Source: Lophius americanus
Lineage: Eukaryota; Chordata; Actinopteri; Lophiiformes; Lophiidae
Length of the DNA stretch: 64,000 nt
Direction of reading: 5' to 3'
Assembly (NCBI GenBank): GCA_037951165.1
Contig: JBBDHG010000057.1
Coordinates: 10,876,001 to 10,940,000, forward strand
The translations under genes and the position numbers were made by a program. How positions within the stretch are numbered: position 1 is the first letter of the stretch; every line of letters starts with the position of its first letter. The notes under the pieces are model-generated. The model was not told where the DNA came from. It saw only the letters and a list, made by a program, of their open reading frames with translations, and ran no database searches. Of the stretch, positions 1 to 10,948 are shown one piece after another.

Positions 1-23
1 TATATATATATATATATATATAT
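1..23. repeat. (TA)n microsatellite
   Basis: A pure TA dinucleotide run at the window edge. It probably continues to the left. Confidence 0.95.
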
Positions 24-477
24 GCTAATATAAATATCGACATCACTTATCTTGCACAAAATACATCACCCCGTGTGGCTTTATTTATCCTTATGTGTTA
101 TGTCCAAAATGTCCCCAGCTCCGAAGCTGTCCATACACGCCCTGAATGTTTATGAAACAGAAAAAGGCAGTAGCCTCGGACAAAAAAACATCACGAGAGA
201 AACTTAGTTCCTCTGAGTAGGTCAAGTGAGGAGGAATCTGCGGATCCAGAATTGGGCTTGATGTTAAAAAATCAATCACCATCTCCCATGTGCTTCAAGA
301 TTGCCTCACAATAAATATGTCGCAGGAGCTTAAGAGGGTGCGGGCCGGGGTATGTTTGCAGGCAAACATAATGAATTAATACAGCTTGGATGGAAGGAAG
401 TGATAAAAAAGTAGATAAGAAAGTACATGCCAGATGTCCACTTAATCATGGAGATAATAATAATAATAATAAAGTGG
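24..477. other. noncoding, nothing recognised
   Basis: AT-rich sequence with no convincing coding frame. It contains a short ATA trinucleotide run at about 453-473. The minus-strand 63-codon frame at 91-282 shows no family resemblance. Confidence 0.6.
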
Positions 478-975
478 CATAGTAATAGTAGTTTTAGCCT
501 TATTGTGTATTATATCGCAGAAAAGTCCACACTCCCCTGCATTGTATAATCAACCACCCTGATTGAACTCTGAAACAGCCTTTTTGTAAAGAAAGCCCCC
601 CTTGTGAGTAAAATATGAACATTTAGAGTAAATTAGGATTTAAAAGATAGATCTCCTTATGTCCACTCATGTGCAACAAAGTTGGATAAAACAAACAATA
701 AGGTGGTTCTGGCTGAAAATCCGGCTATTATTTGTGAAACAGCTCCCCCCTAGCTACTGAAATATAATAATTAGAGTAAAATATAATATGTGTACAGATA
801 TATATATATACTTGAGTCCATTCATATGTTCCATGTTTGGACTTGAAAAAATTATGACTCGGAAATTATGGGCCGAAAACTTCTGAAGTTAAAGCTCCCT
901 CTACCTTCTGAAAAATAAAAGTGACCTTTCCCTAAATCCTTCCAGTTCTTCCTCGCACTAAAGTCTATGTATAAT
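478..975 (+). repeat. dispersed repeat R1, copy A
   Basis: Member of a family with four copies in this window (also 18218-18545, 45440-45775 and 63155-63510). Shared blocks are a 'CTGCATTGTA...CCCTGATTGA' segment, 'TTTTTGTAAAGAAAGCC', 'TTAGAGTAAA' and, with copy B, the end block 'TTCCAGTTCTTCCTCGCAC'. Copy A repeats the 'TTAGAGTAAA' block internally, so it is longer than the others. It has no coding frame. The termini are not defined, so it may be a MITE or other non-autonomous element. Confidence 0.7.
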
Positions 976-1879
976 AATAATTGTACCAAATGCCACATAT
1001 AATAATGTGGTATGAGAAATAAGTCTAGCCTTAATGTCTTCCTGAATAAACTTATGATATAGGCTTTACTACGCTTGGAATGTTGAAAACTTCATCAATT
1101 TAATCTACCACTAGTCTAATATTATTCTAATCACTAATTGAGAGTTATTCATGAATTTCTTTTAAATAGATTAAGAAATGGAGTACTTGTTTGTTTGTTT
1201 GTTTGTTTGTTTGTTTGTTTTATTTCAACAATTGATCTAGGTATGTGTAAGCAGTAGCTTGTTGGATAAGTTCTGAATAATTAATGATTGATTAAATCAA
1301 CTCTAAATTAACAGACAACAGAAAACGTTTCAATTAGGAGCTCAGGATGTATGAATAAAACCACCAAAAAAAAAGGGGAAATCAGTGTAAAAGTGTATTT
1401 AAATACTGAAGGAAAAATAAAAAACAAAGATACAAGCAATATATTCAACAGGATTATTTACAAAAGTATAGGTAAAGGTAATCCTGATGATGAGTTTATT
1501 ATTTATCCTTAATCAGTCGTGCAAATCCTCACAAGTTCCGAAACTTTTTCAAGCCCAGCCTATTGGTGAAATACATCAGCATGACAGCCTACATCCCTTA
1601 AAGTAAAGATTGTGCTTCAAAATGTATTTCTCTGCATCCTGGGACATTGTAGCTGTGTGTAGGTGTATGTGTGGATTTACAATTGAGCAGTCCTGGTGGC
1701 CACTAAAGTGGAAGGATAAATGGGATCCACCCAGCAGTTGACATATGAATCCCCTACAAATATTTCCACAATCTTGTCAAATAAATGCTATCATAATTAT
1801 TTGCTATTATTACTGGAAGTGGAAATCTTAAGGTAAGGGCTGTGTCTGCAAAGATAGAGAGGTTTATAATGTCACTTGT
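976..1879. other. noncoding, nothing recognised
   Basis: AT-rich DNA with no supported gene. Its only clear structure is the TTTG tetranucleotide run listed separately. Confidence 0.6.
1187..1221. repeat. (TTTG)n microsatellite
   Basis: About eight tandem TTTG units, directly visible. Confidence 0.95.
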
Positions 1880-2115
1880 GCTTTGTGATGATAGTAATGC
1901 TTCGTGTAGCGTCTCTCACGCTGGAGCCTCTCCCTGGACCCTAATCACTGCATTTGTTGGGTGCAGAGACTCTGCAGTTAACGAGCCTGTAAACAAGCGA
2001 GTTCAGCCTGGCTAGCTTGCACATTCCTAATGTCACGAGAGGGGGGAAGAAAACACGAGTGGCGGAGACAGTTCGCATGTGAATTGCATGAGGATTGCTA
2101 TAATTTCCTCATTAT
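1880..2115. other. candidate conserved noncoding block
   Basis: A stretch of higher complexity and higher GC than its surroundings, free of long ORFs and simple repeats. It includes the segments 'CGTCTCTCACGCTGGAGCC' and 'CATTTGTTGGGTGCAGAG'. The texture resembles an enhancer-like conserved noncoding element, but conservation cannot be seen from one genome. This is a guess from composition only. Confidence 0.2.
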
Positions 2116-3559
2116 GGCGTGATGGTTTGTAGTTATGGATGGGGCGGCATAAGTCCTTTCAGATCTGAGTTACTAGGTTTAAGATTTAGGGCCAATCATG
2201 TGCATATACAGAGATGTTTATAAATAAGTAAATCATATATTTTTTAATTTTTTAGTACTGTTCATGAGAAAACTAACAATAAAATGAAAGTAATAAAAAC
2301 AGTAACACATATAAAAAGGGAAGTCAAAGGGCAATTAGTGTGTCTATCAAAATGTTGGATGTTTTATATATGCATTGGAATGAGGATGATAACAAGATTT
2401 CCAACAGTATTGGAAATATATTCAACATTATATGTATGCTTTTTCGGTAACTACACATGCAATGAAAAGAGTAATTAATTAATTAATTGATATTGAATCA
2501 GAGTGCAGAAATACATGGATAAAACTGATGTATTCAAAGCAAGGAGGAGGAGTTATCCTACATTCTACGAACAGCATATAAACCTTTCTCTGTAAAAACC
2601 ATGCTCAAGCTTCAAATTTATGAGTAGTATACAGCATTGCCAGATGGGAGATGAAGAATTATTGTTCCTGGGGATCAAAATCATTTTTTTTGCCACCTGA
2701 TTCCTGTAGGAGCTCACTGCAATATCCTAATAACGGTACTGTCTAGTCTTACTTTTTCAGAACAATGGTTGGATAGAGAAGTGTCTCTACCTGTGTGAAA
2801 TGCAGACTGAGCTCCGCCCCCAAAACCTTACACTGTCAATCAAACAATATAACTCCTCTGAGGTGCTATGTAGTCAAAGCCAACAGAAGGGCCTGACTGA
2901 TACATATGTTGTTGGTTTTCGCTGTGTCTCACACTCGGGGCCGGTTTTAACCAGCTATAGCAGGGTGGGTTGGTAGAAATAATAGTTGAGCGACTTGGAC
3001 GGCAGATAGACCATCGCTTAGAAAAGTGGACTAGTAGTCTAAAAATCCAATCCAGTGAGAAGTTAATCCAATATTTACAAAATATGAAAAGAGTTTCATC
3101 TTTAATTAAAATTCAACTCCAGAAAATCTATTTTCATTGAAGGAGCTTTGCTTTCAAATAAAAGTAAAATCGACTCCAGGTAGAACTACTCACTATAGCC
3201 AATAATTACAAATACTACAAAGTAGTCTATTCAAACTGAAACATAACAAAGAAAAGAACTAAATAATCAAACTTTTTTTCTTTTAGTTAACAGAAGCCAA
3301 TAGCAATCTGAAACCCATATTTACAGCAAATCAAACACTTAATTTATTTAATTATTTGTATCTAGCCATCTCTTCATCCATTCATTCATCCATCCATCTA
3401 CAACATCAGTCTTCTGCTTCCCTTGGAATAAATCCTCAAAAATTCATCCATGTCTAAGATATTTCTTAATGATTTCTCAATGACAATGAATAAACAAATT
3501 CTCTTCCTGTTTTGGCAAATGTTTTGTTTTTATTACGTACTTTTTGTTTGTCTTTGCTC
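2116..3559. other. noncoding, nothing recognised
   Basis: AT-rich sequence with a small ATTA run near 2474-2490 and a CATC/CATT-rich patch near 3375-3402. No supported gene. The left end of the following LINE cannot be placed exactly and may lie within the last 100 bases. Confidence 0.5.
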
Positions 3560-3571
3560 GTACGGTAGCTG

Positions 3572-4620
3572 GTGCTTATGTACAATAAAGCAGCAACGGC
3601 TGCAGACTTTTATCTATGCCTAAAGGACCTTAACAACTGGGACTTCATACCCCCGGAGATTCGGCCCTCTCCCGCGCATGCCGAGTTCATCATCCCCCCG
3701 ATAAGAGAGCGCAGGTGGCGGCGGCACAGAAAGCGAAAGAGGGGCAAGAGGGGGGGGGGGGGCTGCAAGCTAAGCTAAAAGCTAACCCCCACAAACCAGC
3801 CATCCCAAGACTCTTTCTCACCAACACCCAGTCGCTAAACAACAAGATGGACGAGCTGCGACTGCGGATTACTTCACACAGGCTGGACTACGATGTGATG
3901 ATTATAACAGAGACTTGGCTGGACCAGTACAACCCGGACTCTGCGATAATGCTAGCGGCCCACGCCGTCTACACAGCGGACAGGACCGCTATCTCCGGTA
4001 AGAGCAGAGGAGGAGGACTTTGTATATATATTAACAACAGCTGGTGTACACACGCCATGGTGAAAGACACTCACTGCTCTCCGGACATGATGTTGCAGTG
4101 CAGGCCTTTCTACTTGCCCAGTGAGTTTACATCAGTTACTATCACAGCTGTTTACGTACCACCACAAGCTAATGCCAGATTAGCCATGGAGAAGCCACAT
4201 CACTCCATTAGCAAGCACCAGTCGGCTCACCCAGTCAGCATTGTGATAGCAGTAGGGGACTTCAATCATACGGACTTGAAGCCTGTCCTGCCGAAATTCA
4301 CTTTGGATCAGGTCTACCGCAACACTCCATATGCATTTAAAGCCACCCCACTGCCACATCTGGGACTCTCAGACCATCTTTCTCTGTCTCTGATCCCAGC
4401 GTATAAAACTCTCAGCTGTAGACAGAGACCATCCATGAAGACAGAGAAAATGTGGACTGAGGAAGCCACGTCAGCCACCTGACTTCTTTGAGGATACAGC
4501 CTGGGATGTTTTCGCTGAGGGGACTGTATTGGAGGGACATATATCAACTTCTGTGCTGAGACTGTCTCAGAGAACAAAATTGTTAAAGTGCACCCGAACC
4601 AGAAACCGTGGTTCAACAGC
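3572..4620 (+). pseudogene. LINE ORF2, N-terminal endonuclease domain (broken)
   Basis: Encodes the endonuclease that nicks target DNA for target-primed reverse transcription. Visible motifs in order are a basic arginine/lysine-rich lead (about 3700-3745), 'TNTQSLNNKMDEL', 'TETWLDQYNPD', a glycine-rich 'SRGGGLCIYIN', 'VYVPPQ', 'GDFNH' and 'LSDHLSLSLIP'. These match the Asn, Glu, Asp and Ser-Asp-His positions of the endonuclease/exonuclease/phosphatase fold. The basic lead is in a different frame from the main domain, with the shift at the 13-G tract. The main frame runs 3715-4482 and opens at a non-ATG codon. There is a deletion after GDFNH, since the text jumps early to the C-terminal part. 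Not functional. Confidence 0.85.
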
Positions 4621-4671
4621 AAGGTGAGGACCCTGTTTAGGACACGGTGAGGACCCTGTTCAGGACCTGTT

Positions 4672-4714
4672 CAGGTCCCCAGACTTGAACTCTGCGTTCA
4701 AGTCTGGGGACCTG
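4672..4714. repeat. 19-bp perfect fold-back inside the LINE
   Basis: Left arm 4672-4690, five-base loop TCTGC at 4691-4695, right arm 4696-4714, with arms exactly complementary. The right arm continues into normal LINE coding sequence, so the left arm looks like an inverted copy. Directly upstream, 'GGTGAGGACCCTGTT' is also present twice in direct orientation (about 4624 and 4647). Confidence 0.95.
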
Positions 4715-4984
4715 CTGGCCTACAAAGCACCACGGCGAAGCCTAGGGAGAGGCATCTCTGAGGCCAAACGCAGGTACAAGCAGCGCATAGAGGAGCACTT
4801 TAACTGCAACAACTCCAGAAGCATGTGTCAGGGGATAAGACTCTGACTGGCTACAAGGACAACTACATGGCTACTAACACCTCTGACCGCACACTGCCAG
4901 ACTCCCTCAACCACTTATTTTCTCTGCTTCGACTGCCGGACTGCTGCTGACACACATCCGGCACTACCAGGGAAGGACAATGTA

Positions 4985-5710
4985 TACAGTTGGACCAACA
5001 TCAGTTCAGATCCACCCTGTGTAGAGTCAACGCGAGGAAGGCAGCTGATCCAGACGGAGTCACGGGCAGAATCTTCAAGGCGTGCGCAGACCAGCTAGCA
5101 GGAATTTTCACCACGATCTCCAAACTCCCGCTACTGCAGTCCTCTGTCCCGACTTGCCTGAAATCAGCCACCATCATCCCGGTCCCAAAGAAAGGTACAG
5201 TGAACTGCCTTAATGACTATCGTCCAATTGCTCTTACCCCCATAATAACCAAATGTTTTGAGGGACTCATCCTCTCTCACATCAGACCTGCCATCCCTGC
5301 TGACCTGGACCAACACCAGATAGCTTACTGAGCAAGTTAGGTCGAGAGAGGACGCGGTCAACATAGACTTCCACACAGCCCTAACTCACCTAGATCAGGT
5401 TAACACCTATATGAGAGTGCTGTTTATTGTTTTCAGTTAGGCCTTCAACACTGTTATCCCCCACAACCTGGTCCTCAAACTGAGCAACCTGGGCTTATGC
5501 GGTTAACTGTGCACTTGGATATTGGATTTCCTCAGCAACAGACCCCAAAACATCAGGATGGGAGGCCAAACATCATCCACTCTCATCCTAAACACTGGCA
5601 CCCCACAGGGGTGTGTCCTCAGCCCCCTCCTCTACCTCCTCTTCACCCATGACTGCTCCCCTATCCACCCTACGAACACTGTCATCAAATTTGAGATAAA
5701 GATCTATTAG
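4985..5710 (+). pseudogene. LINE ORF2, reverse transcriptase fragments (broken)
   Basis: Two separate pieces of a LINE reverse transcriptase. The first (frame 4990-5331) has 'ARKAADPDGVTGR', 'TIIPVPKKGT' and 'LNDYRPIALTPIITKCFE', which are fingers-region motifs of the CR1/L2/Rex1 group. The second (5522-5710) has 'WILDFLSNR'-type text, 'TGTPQGCVLSPLLYLLFTH' and then ends where the YADD box should follow. Between them a decayed stretch (about 5340-5520) still shows 'AFNTVIP'-like palm sequence. Without the catalytic aspartate pair this cannot be active. Confidence 0.85.
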
Positions 5711-5860
5711 ATAAGCTACAAACAGACTGTACTGTACTGTACATAACACCTGGTAACACTTTGAATACACCTCTTGTACTTGACTACCCCTTTTATTTAT
5801 ATTTATATTTCACTTCATCTGTTATATTTTGATGCCGCTGTTTTATTTTAGTTTCTTGAT

Positions 5861-6795
5861 TGATTTTTCCTTAACTAGAGCTGCCAAATCACACTGCCTT
5901 CTCCCATTGCCTGAAGGAAAGGGTCTCTGACTTGGAGCCTAGTGATCTTTGCTCCCTTCCTCTCCACTCCTTCAGCCAGTTGGATCAGCAGTCGACCATG
6001 ATGCCATCTTAATCTGCCCTCCATTAGACTTGTTTAACATAATGACTAGAATTGTTTTCTATTAACCTCCAATAGGAGTTTTGTTGGTATTGGTAGGACA
6101 TCATACAAAAGGCAATGCAGGAAAATTTTACTGTTTTTTTACCTCAGATGCAGACCTTATCTGGCCGTTGTTACACATTCTGTGTGACTGTTAATTCTTT
6201 TCATCTATGACTTAATGCCAAAATGATTATACTGTGCATGTAAAGTTTTGGCATAACTGTCCTCCATTGCTATTTAGTAGATGACGTTAGTATTACAAAT
6301 TCCGGCTGTTTCACAAAGTTATTTCTGCATCCCCAATTTATTGATTGTTTTGTTTGTAGGTCTATGTGGTCAGTACTCTTCTTGATTTTTCTCTGACACA
6401 CACTTAATCTCGTGCCTCCACAGATTGGTGTATCCACCTCTGGGAAAGTCTGAGATGTCATGGTATTATCTACTCTAATCTGCTGCTTGGTTCAGGTAGT
6501 TACACACTCAATGTTACTTTGTGTAAGACAGTCCATCATGTGTGAAGTAGTAATGTCTAACTGTACAGTTTCCTTTTGATTACCTACTGTCAGGACTGAT
6601 TAAATCATAGCTGATCTGCCACTCAGATTTGTGAAGTCTCCAAACACTGATCCTACTCATATTAAGATGGGATGGGTACCAAGGAAAAGAACATATCTCC
6701 TCGTATAATGATATAGGTTCAAACACTTTGCATTATGGGACAATAGTTGGAGAGAACAGAAGAAAACTTGTGCTTCTTGAATTATTTTGCTTCTT
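5861..6795. other. noncoding, nothing recognised
   Basis: No supported gene, and the short frames here show no family motifs. It separates the LINE above from the composite LINE fragment below. Confidence 0.5.
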
Positions 6796-6950
6796 CCTCC
6801 ACTGGTTTGATAGTTGGAGTACCCCAAGGCTCTATTCCAGTTCCCCTGTTTTTTCATTTTCTTTTATAATTTTAAACTAGATCTTTGGGAATTTATAACC
6901 AAGACTGCATTTTCCACCAAAGAAGACGAAGAGGACATTCCATGAACTTT
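6796..6950 (+). repeat. composite LINE-derived fragment, copy A
   Basis: About 155 bases that match, in reverse complement and at roughly 85-90 percent by eye, the segment 9252-9405. Plus-strand translation begins 'VGVPQGSIPVPLFFHFLL', a degraded GVPQGS reverse transcriptase box. The right end is the reverse complement of the YADD-box downstream sequence ('...TTCCATGAAC'). The unit is therefore itself a head-on junction of two reverse transcriptase pieces. Confidence 0.75.
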
Positions 6951-7856
6951 TTATTATTTATATGTTGTGAAAACATTGATTCAATTGATACTGATTTTTT
7001 TTTCAAATATTAAGGACTTTTGTTACAAGTATGGCGCTAAGAATCATAACTTTAATACTAGGTATGACTTCTTAGAATTGAATCCTACTAGACTGTTGGA
7101 CTCAAAACATTTTCAGATTTGTTCAAATGGAATTAAAAGTACCTCCATCCCCCCTTATTAAATAATGATTTACTGTTTTTTTAAATTATGGAAGTCAAAT
7201 GAGTTGTAAAGGGGAATCATTTAGTAAAACAAAAAAAAAACACAAATTGCAATCTGTGAAGCAGCATTTAAAATGTTTCCATCGGAACCGATTGACAGCA
7301 TTATCTGGCAAAGCAAGGGAACCAAAAACGGCTGCCTTCTAAAGAAGCTGCGAAGTTTCACAAGGCTTCATTACACAAATGAAATGTTTTATTAATTGAT
7401 TTCCTCGATTTCCTTCTAGTCTTCTTCCACATTAGAATCAATTGCTTTTCTGTGCCTGTGAGGCATTCTGTAGGAATTACCTTTTCTGGAATCACACTGC
7501 ATATCGAATTCATCAAATTAAAGTCCAAATATGAAGAAAAAAAAAAAAAACCTCACAGCTTTTCATTCAATCAATTTAGCTCAAATTATGTTTTTCTTCT
7601 TTACGCTCTTGCCATGAAGCAAAACAAGGGGATTTTCAACTAAATCACAACAAACTCTGAGAGTTGTCGTTTTGATTTGGGATTTCCTCAGCAAGAGTCA
7701 GAAATGGCAGTTGAGCAACAACCCTGGAGGCAGATTATGTTCTTGGGGGTCATTAATTAACTCTTCCAGAGCCTTTATTAGCTCCTTAATGGCTCTAGTT
7801 AGAGCATATCAGGGATCTGATTACCTCCCTTTGGCTAGAGAGACTGACTGCAGGAG
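6951..7856. other. noncoding, nothing recognised
   Basis: AT-rich sequence with poly-A tracts near 7231 and 7540. A more complex patch at about 7255-7380 could be conserved noncoding DNA, but nothing supports a gene. Confidence 0.5.
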
Positions 7857-7859
7857 GGT

Positions 7860-7901
<42 letters not shown>

Positions 7902-7904
7902 TGT
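7857..7904. repeat. (TG)n microsatellite
   Basis: A long TG run with one TA interruption at the left end. It creates artificial Val-Cys and Thr-His open frames on both strands. Confidence 0.95.
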
Positions 7905-9236
7905 GTTTGTTAGCCTCCACCAGATCGTATACAAGTACGAGCATTTGTCTGCTCGTATTTTCACATGTGCATGGATGCGTGGGTATGCTTTCATTCACCT
8001 CCAGAGATATGTCAAAGAGACCTACATTTGAGAGAGGCCGGCAAGGAGAGTACGGAAAGCCAGTGAGGTGAGGTGAACTTTATATGTAAACTTAACTGAT
8101 TCCTCCCACAAGCTTGACCTCGCCACAAGCTTTTATCACACAATGCAGCATTCTGTTACTAAGTTTATGCATTTCTGGATTCTCAACAGCAGCAAAGGTG
8201 ATCATGAAACAGAACTCCTTTTACTTTGATGAGATGAGAACGGTTTTTGCACCATCGACCATAGCACAAATGGGAGCCCCACCATATGTGCTACATGCTG
8301 GCAATGTACAGCTAATATTTATTTACATTTACAATACACATTTAATCTCAGAGTAGGGCTTTTCATGTACAGTTTTTGTAATGTAAGCCTCCAGGCCTTC
8401 TTTGCCTGTGGTGAATGTTCTTAAGCGAAAGACAGAGGGTATTTGTGCTCCTTTGCACCCGAACACACTCACATATACCTCTCCAACACAGAAGTACTCC
8501 TTCCATATCAAACACATGTCGTTCTCCCCAAAGGTATCACCGCTGTCTTGCTTTCACTACCTTTCCGAGTCTGACACATTCACCCCTGAGGCTTTTTTTA
8601 CACTGCGTCTTAACCGAGGGCTTCTAAGTGTGCTGGATTGATTGGGGATCCTTGAATCAGCAAGAAGATGAGAGGAGACTAGATGATTTTTAAGAGTGCC
8701 CTGTGACTTTTTGCGCCGCAAAACCTCAGAGATGGTTGGAGTACATGATTCACGGTTGCATTTATGCACGTTCATATGCAAATTATTACACATACACAGG
8801 CAGATATTTGCTAATGTCTGTTTGAGCAATAGAGTAATCCTGAAGGGGTTGAATGAGGACATGTTTGTACCGTACGAAGGAGAGATTAACATATTTATTC
8901 TAATCAATGTGTTTGATGAGAGACCGACATAATGCTTATGATTTGGATGTAGTATTAGATTAGCATGAAGAAAGAAGAAAAAATGCAGTTTGATATGCAA
9001 GATTTCTTATCGTAGCAATATATAGGCCTGTAAATAAGGGAAGGCTGTTTCCATAAGTGAAAAATGTTAATGTTGATAATGGGAATTTCCTCACGGCTAT
9101 AATTTAAATCGACGATAGTAGATTCAAGGTGAAATATGTGTCTGTCTCAGTGGATCTCAAACTATTTATTGTAATGTAACTTTTTATATACAATATCAGT
9201 TTCAGCCAACTATTATTTTAGGAGGGGTAAAAAGGC
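7905..9236. other. noncoding; possible conserved patch
   Basis: No supported gene. The minus-strand 147-codon frame at 8557-9000 has no recognisable domain or biased composition and is probably chance. A complex patch at about 8690-8860 includes an octamer-like 'ATATGCAAATTA' (near 8776) and could be regulatory, but this is composition-based speculation. Confidence 0.4.
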
Positions 9237-9830
9237 CTTTATAGAGATGATACTCAGCTGTTCATGGAATTTCCTTTTCCTCTTCTTTGGTGGAAACTGC
9301 AGTCTTGGTTATAAAATCCCGAAGATGTAGTTAAAATTATAAATGAAAATGAAAAAACAGAGGAACTGGAATAGAGCCTTGGGTTACTCCAACGTTCAAA
9401 CCAGATATTAGCAAACAAAGCCATCAGTGTCTGACTCTTAAAACAACAGCCTTGTTTTTGACTCTTACATTCTACACTGCACCTATCTACAATATATCAA
9501 TTAATTTATGACAAACAAATATTCTGTTATCATGTTGAACGGTTTTGTTCAATAAGTTTTTTGTTTTTTTAATCTATCTAACTCTCTTCGATCAGCTGTG
9601 TCACTGCTAACTTTCAACCAGGAATTTCTGTTGGTTTTCATTCATTCAATGTCCAATCTGCCCTCAGTGAACATAACTGCTTTTGTAGTTAGTACTTTAC
9701 CATAGTCAAAGATTCTGTTTAAAATAGGAATGTCAAATAAGATAAGTCTATTCGATCTATATTTCCATTCTTCATTAGATTATTGTAGTACAATTGTTCT
9801 TGGAAATTTGCAATAAATTATATTTCAAAT
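9237..9830 (+). mobile_element. old LINE reverse transcriptase remnant
   Basis: Plus-strand translation near 9240 reads 'YRDDTQLFME', a decayed YADDTQL box. About 510 bases downstream (near 9758) it reads 'SSLDYCSTIVLGNLQ', matching the 'SRLDYCN' motif of L2-type LINEs. The spacing is that expected within an intact LINE. Between the boxes, 9252-9405 carries an inverted GVPQGS piece (copy B of the composite fragment). Heavily mutated and without an open frame. Confidence 0.65.
9252..9405 (-). repeat. composite LINE-derived fragment, copy B
   Basis: Reverse-complement partner of 6796-6950. The minus strand reads toward a degraded GVPQGS box, while the plus strand at its left edge reads the YADD box. 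The homology with copy A stops exactly at 'CCATGAAC'. Confidence 0.75.
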
Positions 9831-9891
9831 AACTCAATTATTACAATGAGGTGACTGGTGTTAATGACTCAAATAACTGATAAATTAGGAG

Positions 9892-10300
9892 ATGAATCTC
9901 CCTTTGAGAGACATGTTAGAGATCGAGCATGGGCTGACCCTTACTAAACTACTCACCATCCTGAAAGGAAACTACAAGGTAGACAGCGCCACCGAACTTT
10001 ACCATAAGCTCATCAACATATATCAAGACCCCAAAGAGACTGCTCAGAATTTTGTATTCCGGTCAGTTGAGAAGCACCATACAACGAAAATTTCTCCGCT
10101 CAATTGAAACTGGACTATTGAGTGATTCTGTGAAATTTAATATCCTGCCCCACGTCAGGGATATGAACATAAGTATTGAAGAACTAAGAGAGAAAGTAAA
10201 TGAAGTAGAAAAGGTTGAGATGTCAGGCAAGAGAAGAGGAAAAGGTCCACTGCTGTTAAAACCCCCAAGGTACATGAGCTTCAATGCGAAGTTCAATTAA
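9892..10300 (+). pseudogene. Gypsy gag capsid region (frameshifted)
   Basis: Two overlapping plus frames (9892-10107 and 10052-10300) together resemble retrotransposon Gag. Visible text includes 'MNLPLRDMLEIEHGLTLTKLL', 'LYHKLINIYQDPKETAQNFVFR', then after a frame change 'IQRKFLRSIETGLLS' and 'ILPHVRD'. The order and the alpha-helical, charged character fit the capsid part of a Ty3/Gypsy Gag that assembles the particle. A third segment at about 10390-10440 continues with 'MTVQQIMGFLTEMRQML'. The call leans on the reverse transcriptase downstream, because Gag sequences are poorly conserved. Confidence 0.6.
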
Positions 10301-10448
10301 ATTCTACTACGGCTCATAGTTCCTCCAAATCTAGGGATGCCAACACAACTGTAGCAACTAAACCGATAAGAGCAAAGGAGTTTAAGTCTGACAGCATGAC
10401 AGTGCAGCAGATCATGGGTTTTCTAACAGAAATGAGGCAAATGCTGTT

Positions 10449-10600
10449 GTGGAGACACGTCCTCGTTCCCCTGGACCAAAGCAGCGCAAGAAAGGCTGCG
10501 TAAGGTGCAGACGAGGGGGTGGGTTAAACTTGTTCACACTGATAACAATGTGGTCTGGAGGGCCATTTCTCTCGTGGATGCAGAGTGCAGAAAACCTTAT
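10449..10600 (+). pseudogene. Gypsy nucleocapsid zinc knuckle (degraded)
   Basis: A basic stretch 'PRSPGPKQRKKGCVRC' is followed, in another frame at about 10549-10581, by 'CGLEGHFSRGC'. That is the last three ligands of a C-x2-C-x4-H-x4-C knuckle, and the first cysteine position is replaced by stop codons. This fits a nucleocapsid that once bound the retrotransposon RNA. Confidence 0.6.
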
Positions 10601-10948
10601 TGGGAATCGGGCAAGAATTACTGAGGAGAGACCATCAGTAGTCCTGGATGAAGCGTCCCAAAAGATGCAGCCCACCACCAGCCCAGGCTCTCTATCAATA
10701 ACAGTCCCCAGAGAAAATGCCCAATAAGGTGACTCAATAAGGTGAGTCGCACATCACAGCTTGCACCTACAACTGGTAAAGGTGAGGAAAGGCGAGAGGG
10801 GAGACCAACATTATAGGATCCACCGGTGGATCTCTAACACCTTCCAGGGAGTGTAAAGCCTTTGCATATGACTGTGATGATGACGGCTGCATCCCATCTG
10901 TAATGATGCTTATCACCCTTCAAGACAAGAGCCTAGTACAAAACCTAC

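Larger units (their letters stand above)
3560..5860 (+). mobile_element. LINE of the CR1/L2/Rex1 group, decayed
   Basis: A plus-strand non-LTR retrotransposon carrying an apurinic-type endonuclease followed by a reverse transcriptase, the order of the Jockey-superfamily LINEs. The reading frame is broken repeatedly. There is a 13-G run at 3750-3762 where the frame shifts, a local duplication and fold-back at 4620-4714, and shifts before 4990 and after 5331. The catalytic YADD box and the rest of the reverse transcriptase are deleted, because the frame breaks at 'VIKFE' near 5690 and 3'-UTR-like AT-rich sequence follows. A related fragment lies at 39060-39519. Confidence 0.85.

Noticed and set aside
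7672..8071. Open frames across the TG run on both strands
   Set aside because: They exist only because a dinucleotide repeat has no stop codons; flanks show no coding signal.
8557..9000. 147-codon minus-strand frame
   Set aside because: No recognisable domain, non-coding composition and chance length for 64 kb of six-frame sequence.
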